NCBI GenBank assembly: GCA_903918315.1
Contig: CAIXEA010000128.1
Location: forward strand, 1-32,799
DNA: 32,799 bases
DNA from: an uncultured Acetobacteraceae bacterium
Lineage (GTDB): Bacteria > Pseudomonadota > Alphaproteobacteria > Acetobacterales > Acetobacteraceae
Direction of reading: 5' to 3'
Shown here: in pieces, positions 7,098-15,228 of the stretch
How the letters are laid out: each line of letters begins with the position of its first letter
Numbering within the stretch: position 1 is the stretch's first letter
Translations under genes and position numbers: made by a program
Notes under the pieces: model-generated
Database searches by the model: none
What the model was told of the DNA's origin: nothing
The model's input: only the letters and a program-made list of their open reading frames with translations

Positions 7098-8134
7098 CGG
7101 AACACCTCATGATACAGCGCGATCCAGCCGGTAAGGCCTTCGCGGGTGGCGTCGGGGGATATGAAATTGACGGTGAAGTGCCCCGCCTCGGGCTTTAATT
7201 CCGGAATCCGTGCCGGCACATCCGGATCGGCCGGCAGGTAATCATTGGCGGCCATCACCTTCTGGCCCTCGTCCGAGAGGATATATTCCTCCAACAGCCG
7301 CGCCGCGTTCGGGTGCGGGGCGTCTTTCAGGATGCCCATAATGCTGAACATCGCCGGCAGCGGCTCCAGATTGACCGCCTTCACCGGCGCCCCTTGCCGC
7401 GCGCTGATCGCGGCATGGTGGTTGTACATCATGACGCCGATCATGTGCTCGCCGCTGATGACCTGATCAAGGACGGCGCGGGGGGAGGCCGCGACCGATA
7501 CCGGCTCCTGCGCCGCGAATTGCTTCAGATAGGAGCGGCCTTTCTCATCGCCCATGACCGAGAGCACGTTGCGGATGAAGCCGGGCGCGCCCTGGATCGC
7601 CAGTTCCGTCGTCCAGGCCATGTGCCCCTTCCAGCGCGGATCGAGCAAATCCGCGAACGACTTCGGCGCGTCCTCGGCTTTGATGAGGTTGGTGTTGTAG
7701 GCGATGGTCAGGAAATAGAGGTTGCTGGCGGTCCAGAAGCCATTTTTGTCCTTCAGCACGTCCGGGTAATGCATGGCGGCTTTCGGGCGATACTCGGCCA
7801 GCAGTTTGGCGTCGGTCAGAGAATGGATGCCGCTGGTCACATCCACCACATCGGCCTGCACCCGGCGGGCGCGGGCCTCGTTCAGCAGCTTGACCGTGGT
7901 ATCGGTGTTGGACGCGCGGGCGTATTGCACCTTGATGCCGGGGAAGCGCGCCTCAAAGGCTTCCGCCATGGGGCGGGTGATCTGATTGATGATCAGGCCG
8001 GTATACCAGACCGCGGTGCCTTCCTTGCGCGCGCCCTCGACCAGGGCCGGGTCGAAATCGGCCGCGCGCGCCATGGGGGCGGACAACAATGACGCCCCAA
8101 TCAAGACCCAGGCACTATCCTTGGCGCGCATCAT
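7094..8134 (-). CDS. ABC extracellular solute-binding protein (first of two)
   Basis: The 346-residue paralogue of the downstream gene has an N-terminal signal sequence ending near PMARAA, then DPALVEGARKEGTAVWYTG. Landmarks match position by position: FPGIKVQYARASN, AYNTNLI, DLLDPRWKGHMAW, YILSDEGQKVMAANDYLP. AAGGGGG lies just before two consecutive ATGs (8134 and 8131); either may be used. It is probably the first gene of the importer operon, divergent from the aminotransferase gene with a 102-base shared upstream region. The tandem duplication suggests two ligands, or two affinities, for one permease. Confidence 0.93.
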   Translation of the reverse strand: MMRAKDSAWVLIGASLLSAPMARAADFDPALVEGARKEGTAVWYTGLIINQITRPMAEAFEARFPGIKVQYARASNTDTTVKLLNEARARRVQADVVDVTSGIHSLTDAKLLAEYRPKAAMHYPDVLKDKNGFWTASNLYFLTIAYNTNLIKAEDAPKSFADLLDPRWKGHMAWTTELAIQGAPGFIRNVLSVMGDEKGRSYLKQFAAQEPVSVAASPRAVLDQVISGEHMIGVMMYNHHAAISARQGAPVKAVNLEPLPAMFSIMGILKDAPHPNAARLLEEYILSDEGQKVMAANDYLPADPDVPARIPELKPEAGHFTVNFISPDATREGLTGWIALYHEVFR

Positions 8135-8236
8135 TTCCCCCTTATCATCGGCTTGCTGGCATTGTGGGCCCAGGCTCCCGGCGCCTCAAGCCTCAGTCTG
8201 GACCCGCTGCGGGCCCCACTCAGGAAAGAGACCATT

Positions 8237-9388
8237 ATGACCGCGCGACACGCTGCCATCTGGGGACAGGCCCTTCGGTCGGAATGGGACCTCGACCCGA
8301 CTTTTCTGACCGTCAACCATGGCTCATTCGGAGCGGCCCCGCGGGTCGTCCGGGCGGAACAAGACGCCTGGCGCGCAAGGATGGAGGCGCAACCGACGCG
8401 GTTCATGGTCGCGCTGCCCGCTTTGCTGCGGCAGGCCGCCGACACGCTGGGCCGTTTTGTCGGCGCCACAGGACCGGACATCGCCTTCGTCGCCAATGCG
8501 ACGACCGGATGCAATGCCGTGCTTCGATCCCTGCGCCTGCAACCCGGCGATGAGATCATGGTCCTCAATCACGTCTACGGCGCGGTCCGCAACACGGTCC
8601 ACTACGTGGCATCGCAGGCGGGAGCGACGATCAGGGAAGCGGTCCTGCCATTCCCAGGCACCACCGAAGACGCCGCGGTCGATGCCGTCGCGCGGGCCCT
8701 GACACCGCGCACGCGATTGGCGGTCATCGATCACATCACCTCCGCCAGCGCGCTGGTGCTGCCGCTGCGGCGGATCGTCGCGGCCTGCAAGGCCGCGGGG
8801 GTGCCGGTTCTGGTGGACGGGGCGCATGCGCCCGGGCAGATCGATATCGACCTGACGGCCATTGGCGCTGATTGGTACACCGGGAATTGCCACAAATGGC
8901 TATGCGCCCCGAAGGGCAGCGCGTTTCTGTGGACGGCATCGGATCGGCAGGCAGACCTGCATCCCACCGTGATCTCCCACGGCCTCGATCAAGGCTATCT
9001 CAGCGAATTCGATTGGGTCGGGACCAGCGATCCGACCGCGTTGCTCGCGGTGCCCGCGGCCATCCGCTTCCATCAACACCTGGGTGGGGCTGACATGCGG
9101 GCGCGCAATATCGCGCTGGCGGCGGACGCCGCCGCATGGGTCGCACGGCAGCTTAATACCGGCATCGCAACGGAAGGGGGCATGGCCGGCGCCATGGCAT
9201 TGGTGCGGCTGCCGATCGCGGGCGACCCGCTGGCGTTCCGGGCAAAATTGCTGGAAGCCGGGACCGATGTGCCGGTGCACGCAATCGGCGGCATAAATTG
9301 GCTCCGTCTGTCCGCATTCGCTTACAACGATATCGACGACTACGTCCGGTTGGCCGATATTGTCACGCACGTGATCCGGGACACATGA
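8237..9388 (+). CDS. Class V aminotransferase-fold PLP enzyme (isopenicillin N epimerase-like)
   Basis: This PLP-dependent protein of 383 residues belongs to the class V aminotransferase / cysteine desulfurase / isopenicillin N epimerase superfamily. LTVNHGSFGAAPR opens the fold, D194 in VLVDGAHAPGQ contacts the PLP ring nitrogen, and K220 in GNCHKW is the Schiff-base lysine. The HGSFGAAP start and HKWLCAPKG pattern match the epimerase-like subgroup; the reaction is not predictable. I chose the ATG at 8237 because AGGAAAGAG (8222-8230) lies upstream and the fold begins soon after. The stop overlaps the next gene's start as ATGA, so the two are coupled. Confidence 0.9.
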   Translation: MTARHAAIWGQALRSEWDLDPTFLTVNHGSFGAAPRVVRAEQDAWRARMEAQPTRFMVALPALLRQAADTLGRFVGATGPDIAFVANATTGCNAVLRSLRLQPGDEIMVLNHVYGAVRNTVHYVASQAGATIREAVLPFPGTTEDAAVDAVARALTPRTRLAVIDHITSASALVLPLRRIVAACKAAGVPVLVDGAHAPGQIDIDLTAIGADWYTGNCHKWLCAPKGSAFLWTASDRQADLHPTVISHGLDQGYLSEFDWVGTSDPTALLAVPAAIRFHQHLGGADMRARNIALAADAAAWVARQLNTGIATEGGMAGAMALVRLPIAGDPLAFRAKLLEAGTDVPVHAIGGINWLRLSAFAYNDIDDYVRLADIVTHVIRDT

Positions 9389-10491
9389 CAATGACCGACC
9401 CCAATGCCATCGAATTCATCGGCATGATCCACCATCGTGAAGCGTCGGAAATTCATCCGCCGGGCCCGATCGTGCTCGACCGCGGCTATATCCGCGATTT
9501 CGCCCAGGCGGCGGAGACGGGTGGCTTCGATCGCGTGCTGGTCGGTTATTTCGCCGACGGGCCCGACGGATTCCTGATCGCCGCCGCCGCCGCGCAACAC
9601 ACCGATCGGCTTGGTTTTCTGGTCGCACACCGGCCAGGCTTCGTCGCGCCCCCCCTCGCGGCCCGCAAATTCGCCACCCTGGACCAGATCACCGGCGGGC
9701 GTGCCGCGATGCATGTCATCACCGGCGGTGACGACGCGGACATGTTCCGCGACGGCGATATCTCAACCAAGGACGAGCGCTACGAACGTACCGATGAATA
9801 TGTTGAAATATTAAAACGTATATGGACCGAACCCGGACCGACGGTCGACCATGAAGGACGGTTCTACCGCTTCAAGGGCGCTTCAACCGCCATCCGCTGC
9901 GTCCAGCAGCCGCGCATCCCGATCTTTTTTGGTGGCGCCTCCGATGCCGCCATTACCGTCGCCGCCAAGCATGCCGACGTCTTCGCGCTCTGGGGCGAGA
10001 CGCATGCGCAGGTGCGCGACATCACCGCCCGGCTGCGAGCCGAAGCCGCCACGTTCGGCCGCACCGTTCGCGTCAGCCTGTCACTGCGGCCCATTCTCGC
10101 AGCGACGGAGGATGCGGCGTGGGAGCGGGCGGCCCGCATCAAGCAACGCATTCTCGAACTCCGTGCCAAGGCGGGTATTCAAACCGTCGTCCCGGCCAAT
10201 GAAGGCTCCAGGCGGTTGCTGGCCGCCGCTGCCGAGGGTGAGCGTCTGGACAAACGCCTTTGGTTCGGCGCCGCCCTGGCCACCGGAGCCCGCGGCAATA
10301 CCACCAGTCTTGTTGGGACCCCGGCACAGGTGGCGGAGGCCATGGCCGACTACCACGAACTCGGCGTCACTACCTTTCTAATCCGCGGCTTCGACCCGCT
10401 TGACGACAACATCGAATACGGACGGTCCCTGCTGCCACTGACCCGAACCATCATCGCCGAGCGAAGCGCGCGGCGCGCCGCGGCCGCGTAA
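9385..10491 (+). CDS. LLM-class flavin-dependent monooxygenase (SsuD-like)
   Basis: The 368-residue protein has the bacterial luciferase-like TIM-barrel pattern: AAETGGFDRVLVGYF, TDRLGFLVAHRPGFVAPPLAARKFATLDQITGGR and HVITGGDDADMFRDGD, which are typical of alkanesulfonate-monooxygenase-like members. IPIFFGGASDAAITVAAKHADVFALWGE is the typical late phosphate-binding region. Such enzymes use reduced FMN supplied by a separate reductase to oxidise sulfonates, amines or related compounds. No reductase gene is visible here. The start ATG at 9385 overlaps the aminotransferase stop by four bases; a second in-frame ATG is at 9391. Substrate unknown; nearby TauABC-type transporter genes (13656-16238) fit an organosulfur or similar diet but are on the other strand. 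Confidence 0.92.
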   Translation: MTMTDPNAIEFIGMIHHREASEIHPPGPIVLDRGYIRDFAQAAETGGFDRVLVGYFADGPDGFLIAAAAAQHTDRLGFLVAHRPGFVAPPLAARKFATLDQITGGRAAMHVITGGDDADMFRDGDISTKDERYERTDEYVEILKRIWTEPGPTVDHEGRFYRFKGASTAIRCVQQPRIPIFFGGASDAAITVAAKHADVFALWGETHAQVRDITARLRAEAATFGRTVRVSLSLRPILAATEDAAWERAARIKQRILELRAKAGIQTVVPANEGSRRLLAAAAEGERLDKRLWFGAALATGARGNTTSLVGTPAQVAEAMADYHELGVTTFLIRGFDPLDDNIEYGRSLLPLTRTIIAERSARRAAAA

Positions 10492-10517
10492 ACCACTCAG
10501 TTCGGCGCAGCACCCTT

Positions 10518-11057
10518 ATGACGATCGGGATCAGACTGGCATTGGTGGGGCTGGTGGCCACCGGGCTGCTGACCGTGCTGCGCTGGATCATCGGCCGGGC
10601 CCAACCAGCGGCGCGCGGCGACGCCACGGGCACGATCAGCCCCGACCGGATCAGCACTCTGGTGACGGTGTTGCTGGGCACCGGCTTGTTTCTCATCGGC
10701 TGCGTCGCCTTCGTGCTGGATGAGGGCGTCTGGGGGCCCCGCCTCATCGCGCTCCTGGGGGCGGCGATCGCGGGATGCATGGCACCGTCCTTGACCGATA
10801 TCCACACCGTCGTCTGGTCGCCGCGCGGGGTTGAGGGCCCGAGCAACCTGTTCGGCCCGACCCTCGGTCTGCGCCGGACCACCATCCAATGGGACGACAT
10901 CAGAAAATTCGGCACCACCATCACAGGCTACTGGTACGTCCAAAGCGCCGACGGGCGGCGGGTGTATTGGAGCTACCTCTACAAAGGCCACACCGCGCTC
11001 GCCGCCGCGCTGCGGGCGCACTGCCCGCTCCTCCCGCTAACACGCGCCCGCTCGTAA
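10518..11057 (+). CDS. Membrane protein with three predicted helices, unknown function
   Basis: I do not recognise this 179-residue protein. It has three hydrophobic segments, near residues 6-25, 46-68 and 75-92, followed by a soluble tail of about 85 residues. The tail (VVWSPRGVEGPSNLFG, RTTIQWDDIRKFGTT, GRRVYWSYLYKGH) has the alternating pattern of a small beta-rich PH-like domain seen in bacterial membrane proteins, which is a guess from pattern. It starts 26 bases after the monooxygenase stop and ends 21 bases before the next start, so it is probably in the same transcript. Confidence 0.7.
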   Translation: MTIGIRLALVGLVATGLLTVLRWIIGRAQPAARGDATGTISPDRISTLVTVLLGTGLFLIGCVAFVLDEGVWGPRLIALLGAAIAGCMAPSLTDIHTVVWSPRGVEGPSNLFGPTLGLRRTTIQWDDIRKFGTTITGYWYVQSADGRRVYWSYLYKGHTALAAALRAHCPLLPLTRARS

Positions 11058-11078
11058 GTGCTCAGCAAGGACGACTCC

Positions 11079-11909
11079 ATGACCACAGCTGACCCATTGT
11101 TGGATCACGACGAACCCCATCCCGTGCGCCTGCTGCGGGAAAACGGAACATCGGACTTCTTTTTGACCGGCGACCATGCCGGGCGTGCCATTCCCCGGCG
11201 CCTGAACGCGCTTGGCGTGCCTGCGGCCGATCTGGAACGCCACATCGCCTGGGATATCGGCATTGCCGGCGTGAATGCCCATCTGTCGGAAGCCCTTGAT
11301 GCGACGGCGATCTCTCAGGTCTATTCGCGCCTGGTGATCGACTGCAATCGCGATCCCAGCTGGGCTTCGGCCATGCCGGAGGTCAGCGAATTCACCCCTA
11401 TTCCAGGCAATATCGGCCTGCGGGAGACAGATCGCGCGGCGCGGGTCGCCGCGATCTTCACCCCCTATCATGATCGCATCCGCGAGCTGTTAGATGCCCG
11501 CGCGGCGGCCGGACGGCGGACGGTGTTCGTGGCAATGCACAGCTTCACCCCCGTCTTCAAAGGGGAGCGCCGCGACATGCAGGTCGGCGTCCTGTTCAAC
11601 CGCGACATCCGCTTCGCCACCGCCCTGCTCGCGGAACTGCGCGCCCAAGGCGACATCGTGGTCGGTGAAAATGAGCCCTACGCCATCACCGATACCAGCG
11701 ACTACAGCGCCCCGGTTCACGGCGAGCAGCGCGGACTCGTCCATATTGAGATCGAAATTCGGCAGGATCTGATCGCCGATGCGGCGGGCCAGGCGCATTG
11801 GGCGGCGCGGTTCGCCCGCCTGTTACCCGCGGCTGACGCCCGCATGCGCGCCGCGGACGCAGTCACACGCGGCCTGGGCGCGCTTGCCAACCGCGGGAGC
11901 GCCGCCTAG
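11079..11909 (+). CDS. N-formylglutamate amidohydrolase family protein
   Basis: The 276-residue enzyme belongs to the N-formylglutamate amidohydrolase (HutG-like) family, zinc hydrolases that release formate or an amine from N-acyl amino acids. Visible motifs are FLTGDHAGRAIP near 35-46, HIAWDIGI, YSRLVIDCNRDPS, VAMHSFTPVF and HIEIEIRQDL, which carry the metal and substrate residues. A GTG at 11058 opens the frame, but AAGGAC seven bases before the ATG at 11079 marks the better start. The gene follows the membrane-protein gene closely. The true substrate may not be formylglutamate, since no other histidine-degradation gene is present. Confidence 0.9.
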   Translation: MTTADPLLDHDEPHPVRLLRENGTSDFFLTGDHAGRAIPRRLNALGVPAADLERHIAWDIGIAGVNAHLSEALDATAISQVYSRLVIDCNRDPSWASAMPEVSEFTPIPGNIGLRETDRAARVAAIFTPYHDRIRELLDARAAAGRRTVFVAMHSFTPVFKGERRDMQVGVLFNRDIRFATALLAELRAQGDIVVGENEPYAITDTSDYSAPVHGEQRGLVHIEIEIRQDLIADAAGQAHWAARFARLLPAADARMRAADAVTRGLGALANRGSAA

Positions 11910-11966
11910 ACGGGATCGCCACCGGCATGAAGCCGCCAGCACAAACATGGAATGGGGAGCTGACAT

Positions 11967-12398
11967 ATGACGAAAATCCTGGTGATCCACGGCGCCGGCA
12001 TGAACATGCGTGGCAAGGTTCAGACCGAGATTTTCGGCACCATGACTCTGCCGGAATACGATGCCCATATCCGCGCCTATGCGGCGGAACTTGGCGTGGA
12101 CATCGAGATCTACCATTCCAACATCGAAGGCGAGGTCGTGAACAAGCTCTACGCCGCCAATGACGGGGATTTCGATGCGGCCATTTTCAATCCAGCCGGA
12201 TTCTCCCGCGGCTATCCCGCGCTGACGGCAGCGATCGGGCAGGTGCGGTTCCCGACGATCGAGATGCACATCTCCAACCCGATGCGGCGCGGGCCGGCTT
12301 CGGACACGGTCGCGGTCAGCCGGGGCGTGGTCGCGGGCTTCGGCGTCGCGGGCTATTATCTGGCGCTGCGCGGGCTGCGCGACACGCTGGCGAAATAA
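11967..12398 (+). CDS. AroQ-like protein (type II dehydroquinase fold) with altered active site
   Basis: The 143-residue protein follows the type II 3-dehydroquinate dehydratase fold from end to end: ILVIHGAGMNM, YHSNIEGEVVNKLY, IFNPAGFSRGYPAL, IEMHISNPMRRG and GVVAGFGVAGYYLAL. Compared from memory with the Mycobacterium enzyme, the catalytic Tyr24 is Phe23, the Arg19 region reads GKVQTE, and the THTS histidine (His81) is Arg81; Asn75 and His101 are kept. Loss of the tyrosine should abolish normal dehydratase activity, so this looks like a paralogue with a new substrate rather than the shikimate enzyme. It starts 57 bases after the amidohydrolase gene. A dispersed repeat and strong hairpin follow. 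Confidence 0.88.
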   Translation: MTKILVIHGAGMNMRGKVQTEIFGTMTLPEYDAHIRAYAAELGVDIEIYHSNIEGEVVNKLYAANDGDFDAAIFNPAGFSRGYPALTAAIGQVRFPTIEMHISNPMRRGPASDTVAVSRGVVAGFGVAGYYLALRGLRDTLAK

Positions 12399-12417
12399 CC
12401 CGCGCCAGCGATCAGAT

Positions 12418-12524
12418 TCTAGAGCGTGATCGGCGGAGGTGGAATCACCGGAGCCGTGAATCACGCGATTAAACAATCGTTTAGAGCCTGTCCGATGCAC
12501 CTTTGTGCACCGGACAGGCTCTAA
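12418..12524. repeat. Dispersed hairpin repeat, copy 2, with an adjoining long hairpin
   Basis: 12418-12487 is the complement of the same 67-bp sequence found at 17355-17422, identical base for base, with stem arms GCGTGAT (12424-12430) and ATCACGC (12460-12466). It is followed by a strong hairpin in which CCTGTCCG (12487-12494) pairs with CGGACAGG (12511-12518), with an inner TGCAC/GTGCA stem. The unit lies between two convergent genes and may end transcription from both. Its terminal GCTCTA gives the TAG stop of the minus-strand gene at 12521. Confidence 0.85.
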
Positions 12525-12859
12525 GGCATGCCGAAGGCATCATTGGCAATCCGGATCAAGGCACCAATATAGGCGGCCGCGTTGTCGGGGTGGTACGCCA
12601 CCCCGATTCCAACGCGATAATCATGGGCGAAGAGGTTGAACTCCTCGATCCCATCCGATTCCGCCAGCCAATTGCAGATACAGCGGTATTCCGCCACCAG
12701 CTTCGCCGCCGCCCCCGTCCGCAGATCATCGGCCAGCGCCTGCAACCGCACCGCCGCCGCCGCGCTGACCGCATCCCCCGGCTCGGCATCGACCTTGCGC
12801 AACCGCCAGGCCGCGGCTGCCTCCAGTTCGTCGGCTTCCGGGCAGTCGCCGTCGCTCAT
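12521..12859 (-). CDS. Small soluble protein of unknown function
   Basis: I do not recognise this 112-residue protein. It starts MSDGDCPEADELEAAAAWRL, has an alanine-rich helical first half, and ends with EYRCICNWLAES, NLFAHDYRVGIGVAYHPD and AAAYIGALIRIANDAFG. I chose the ATG at 12859 because it overlaps the preceding SDR stop as ATGA, implying translational coupling; the longer ORF from 12925 reads through that gene. It is the last gene of the SsuABC-like operon. Its TAG stop is inside the repeat terminus. Confidence 0.7.
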   Translation of the reverse strand: MSDGDCPEADELEAAAAWRLRKVDAEPGDAVSAAAAVRLQALADDLRTGAAAKLVAEYRCICNWLAESDGIEEFNLFAHDYRVGIGVAYHPDNAAAYIGALIRIANDAFGMP

Positions 12860-13641
12860 TGCGCCAGCCAGCCGCCATCGATGGAAATCGGCGTGCCCGT
12901 CATCTCCCGTGCCGCATGGCCGCACAGGAAATGGATCAGTTCGGCCACATCGGCCGGATCGACAAACCGGCGGGAGGGTTGGCGTTCCGTCAGGAATTGC
13001 TCCACCACCTCATCGCGCGACAGGTTGCTGGCCGCCATGCGGGTCTGCAACTGCCGTTCGGCATTGGGCGTCAGGGTCGCGCCCGGGCAGATCGCGTTGC
13101 AGGTGATGCCATAGGGCAAACCCTCCAGCGCCACGCCGCGCGTCAGCCCGAGGATGCCGGCCTTGGTGGCGCAGTAATCCACCCGGTTCACCGTCGCGGT
13201 CTGGCCGTAATTGGACGACATATTGACGATCCGGCCCCAGCGGCGGGCCTTCATCCCCGCCATCACCAGCTTGGTCAGGATGAACGGCGCCGTCAGATTA
13301 ACCGCCACCGCCCGCGACCAGGCCTCCAGCGGAAAATCCTCGACCGGCGATACGTGGCGGAACACGGCGTTGTTCACCAGGATATCGATCGGGCCCAGCG
13401 TCGCCTCGGTATGCCGCACCAGATCCTCGATCTGCTCCGGCCGCGTCAGATCGGCCTGATGCAGCCCGATCTCGACCGCCGTTTCCGCGGCCAATGCGGC
13501 CCGGGCGGCTTGCGCGACGTCCGGTGGCTCCAGCCCATGCAGCATGACCTTGCAGCCATCCTTGGCCAAAGCCCGGGCGGTGGCATGACCGATGCCGCCG
13601 ATGGAGCCAGTGATCAGCGCGGTGCGTCCAGCGAGTTTCAT
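12856..13641 (-). CDS. Short-chain dehydrogenase/reductase (3-hydroxybutyrate dehydrogenase-like)
   Basis: This 261-residue NAD(P)-dependent oxidoreductase has the Rossmann motif TGSIGGIG at 11-18, NNA at 90-92, the catalytic serine in NMSSNYG (142-143) and the Y156-x3-K160 pair in DYCATKAG. ICPGATLTP and the C-terminal ISIDGGWLAQ match 3-hydroxybutyrate-dehydrogenase-like classical SDRs. The ATG at 13641 has GGAGA about nine bases upstream and lies 14 bases after the permease stop. Sitting in an importer operon, it probably oxidises or reduces the imported compound or its product. Confidence 0.92.
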   Translation of the reverse strand: MKLAGRTALITGSIGGIGHATARALAKDGCKVMLHGLEPPDVAQAARAALAAETAVEIGLHQADLTRPEQIEDLVRHTEATLGPIDILVNNAVFRHVSPVEDFPLEAWSRAVAVNLTAPFILTKLVMAGMKARRWGRIVNMSSNYGQTATVNRVDYCATKAGILGLTRGVALEGLPYGITCNAICPGATLTPNAERQLQTRMAASNLSRDEVVEQFLTERQPSRRFVDPADVAELIHFLCGHAAREMTGTPISIDGGWLAQ

Positions 13642-13655
13642 GGGCGATGTCTCCG

Positions 13656-14432
13656 TCAGTTGGGTTGCCAGCGCAGCAGCCGGCGCTCGGCCCAGGTTAC
13701 GATCATGTCCAGCCCATAGGCGAACAGCGTCAGGGTGATCACCCCGCCGAGAACGGCGTTGATGTCGAAAATGCCCTCGGCTTCGAGGATCAGGTAGCCG
13801 ATGCCTTTGACCGAGCCGAGATACTCCCCGATCACCGCGCCCACGAAAGCCATGCCCACGGCGTTGTGCAAGCTGGCGAAGACCCAGGTCATGGCGGAGG
13901 GAACATAGACCATTCGCAACAATTGCCGCTTGCTGGCACCCAGCATCCGGGCGTTGGCGAGCACCACCGGGTTCACCTCCCGCACCCCATGGTAGACGTT
14001 GAAGAAGACCAGGAAGAACACGATGCTGATGCCGAGTGCCACTTTCGACCACAGGCCCAGCCCGAACCAGACCGCGAAAATCGGCGCCAGGATCAGCCGC
14101 GGCATCGAATTCAGCGCCTTCAGATAGGGCGACAGCAACGCCGAGGCGGTGGGCTTCAACCCCAGCCATAGCCCCGCCACCAGCCCCAACAGGGTGCCGC
14201 CAAAGAAGGCCAGCATGGTTTCCAGCAGCGTGATCGCGAGATGCGGATAAATCGACCCGCTGGAAAACCATTTCCAGATCTGGGCGAAGACCTTCAAAGG
14301 CTCCCCAAAGAAAAACGGCGGCAGGATTTTGCTCTGCGTCAGCACGTGCCAGCCCAGCATGGCGGCAACGAACAGCGCCAGCCGGTAAACATTCAGCCGC
14401 CAGAGCGGTGGCAGCGTGTCATGCCCGCTCAT
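13656..14432 (-). CDS. ABC importer permease, SsuC/TauC type
   Basis: The 258-residue inner-membrane protein has about six hydrophobic segments and the coupling loop ANARMLGASKRQLLRMVYVPSA typical of SsuC/TauC permeases for sulfonates, taurine, nitrate or related anions. The preceding ATPase gene overlaps its start by 14 bases. It ends 14 bases before the SDR start, so the transporter and SDR form one transcription unit. Confidence 0.92.
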   Translation of the reverse strand: MSGHDTLPPLWRLNVYRLALFVAAMLGWHVLTQSKILPPFFFGEPLKVFAQIWKWFSSGSIYPHLAITLLETMLAFFGGTLLGLVAGLWLGLKPTASALLSPYLKALNSMPRLILAPIFAVWFGLGLWSKVALGISIVFFLVFFNVYHGVREVNPVVLANARMLGASKRQLLRMVYVPSAMTWVFASLHNAVGMAFVGAVIGEYLGSVKGIGYLILEAEGIFDINAVLGGVITLTLFAYGLDMIVTWAERRLLRWQPN

Positions 14433-15228
14433 GCTGCTGGTATCCTTTCAGCACTTCGTCACGCATGGTTTCCCAGATCGCGGCGTGGATTTTCAGGAAT
14501 TCCGGGGTCAGCCGGATCTCCGCCACATCGCGCGGGCGGGGCAGATCAATGGGGAATTCGCCGATGGGGCGCGATGCCGGGCCCGCCGACATCACCACCA
14601 CCCGGTCCGACATCGAAATCGCTTCTTCCAGGTCGTGGGTGATGAAAATCACCGATTTGCGATTGGCGGACCAAAGGGCGAGCAGTTCATTTTCCATGAG
14701 TTGGCGGGTCTGCACATCCAGCGCGCCGAACGGCTCGTCCATCAGCAGGATTTGCGGCTCCAGGATCAGAATCTGAGCCAAAGCGACGCGCTTGCGCATG
14801 CCGCCGGAGAGTTGATGCAAATAGGCATCACCCCGCCCGCGCAGACCGACGCGGCTGAGCCATTCGGTGGCGCGGGTGCGGCTTTCCACCGGATCGATGC
14901 CCCGCATTTCCAACCCCGCCATCACGTTCTGGATGGCGGTGCGCCAGGGCATCAGCGCCTCGGCCTGGAACATGTAGCCGGCGCGGCGGTTCAGACCGGA
15001 CAGGGACTCACCAAAAATATCCACCGAACCGGTGCTGGGGGTCAGCAACCCGGCAGTCACGTTCAGCAATGTGGATTTGCCGCAGCCGGTGGGGCCGACG
15101 ACGGACACGAATTCCCCATCCGCGATCGTCAACGAGACGTCGCGCACGGCGGTATAAGGCTGCCCCCCGCGCGACGATGGCGGGAAGGTGCAGCTGATGT
15201 CGCGCAGGACGACGGCGGGGGCGCTCAT
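14419..15228 (-). CDS. ABC importer ATPase, SsuB/TauB type
   Basis: The ATPase has 269 residues: Walker A GPTGCGKST at 45-53, Q-loop MFQAE near 86-90, signature LSGGM at 140-144, Walker B ILLMDE at 160-165 and switch histidine H198. There is no C-terminal TOBE extension, consistent with SsuB/TauB. Its start overlaps the binding-protein stop by four bases, and its end overlaps the permease start. Confidence 0.93.
   Translation of the reverse strand: MSAPAVVLRDISCTFPPSSRGGQPYTAVRDVSLTIADGEFVSVVGPTGCGKSTLLNVTAGLLTPSTGSVDIFGESLSGLNRRAGYMFQAEALMPWRTAIQNVMAGLEMRGIDPVESRTRATEWLSRVGLRGRGDAYLHQLSGGMRKRVALAQILILEPQILLMDEPFGALDVQTRQLMENELLALWSANRKSVIFITHDLEEAISMSDRVVVMSAGPASRPIGEFPIDLPRPRDVAEIRLTPEFLKIHAAIWETMRDEVLKGYQQHERA

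Noticed and set aside
13642-14271. A long N-terminal extension of the SDR, as if fused to another protein
   Set aside because: The extra part overlaps the permease gene in another frame; the SDR start at 13641 has its own ribosome binding site and the fold begins there.
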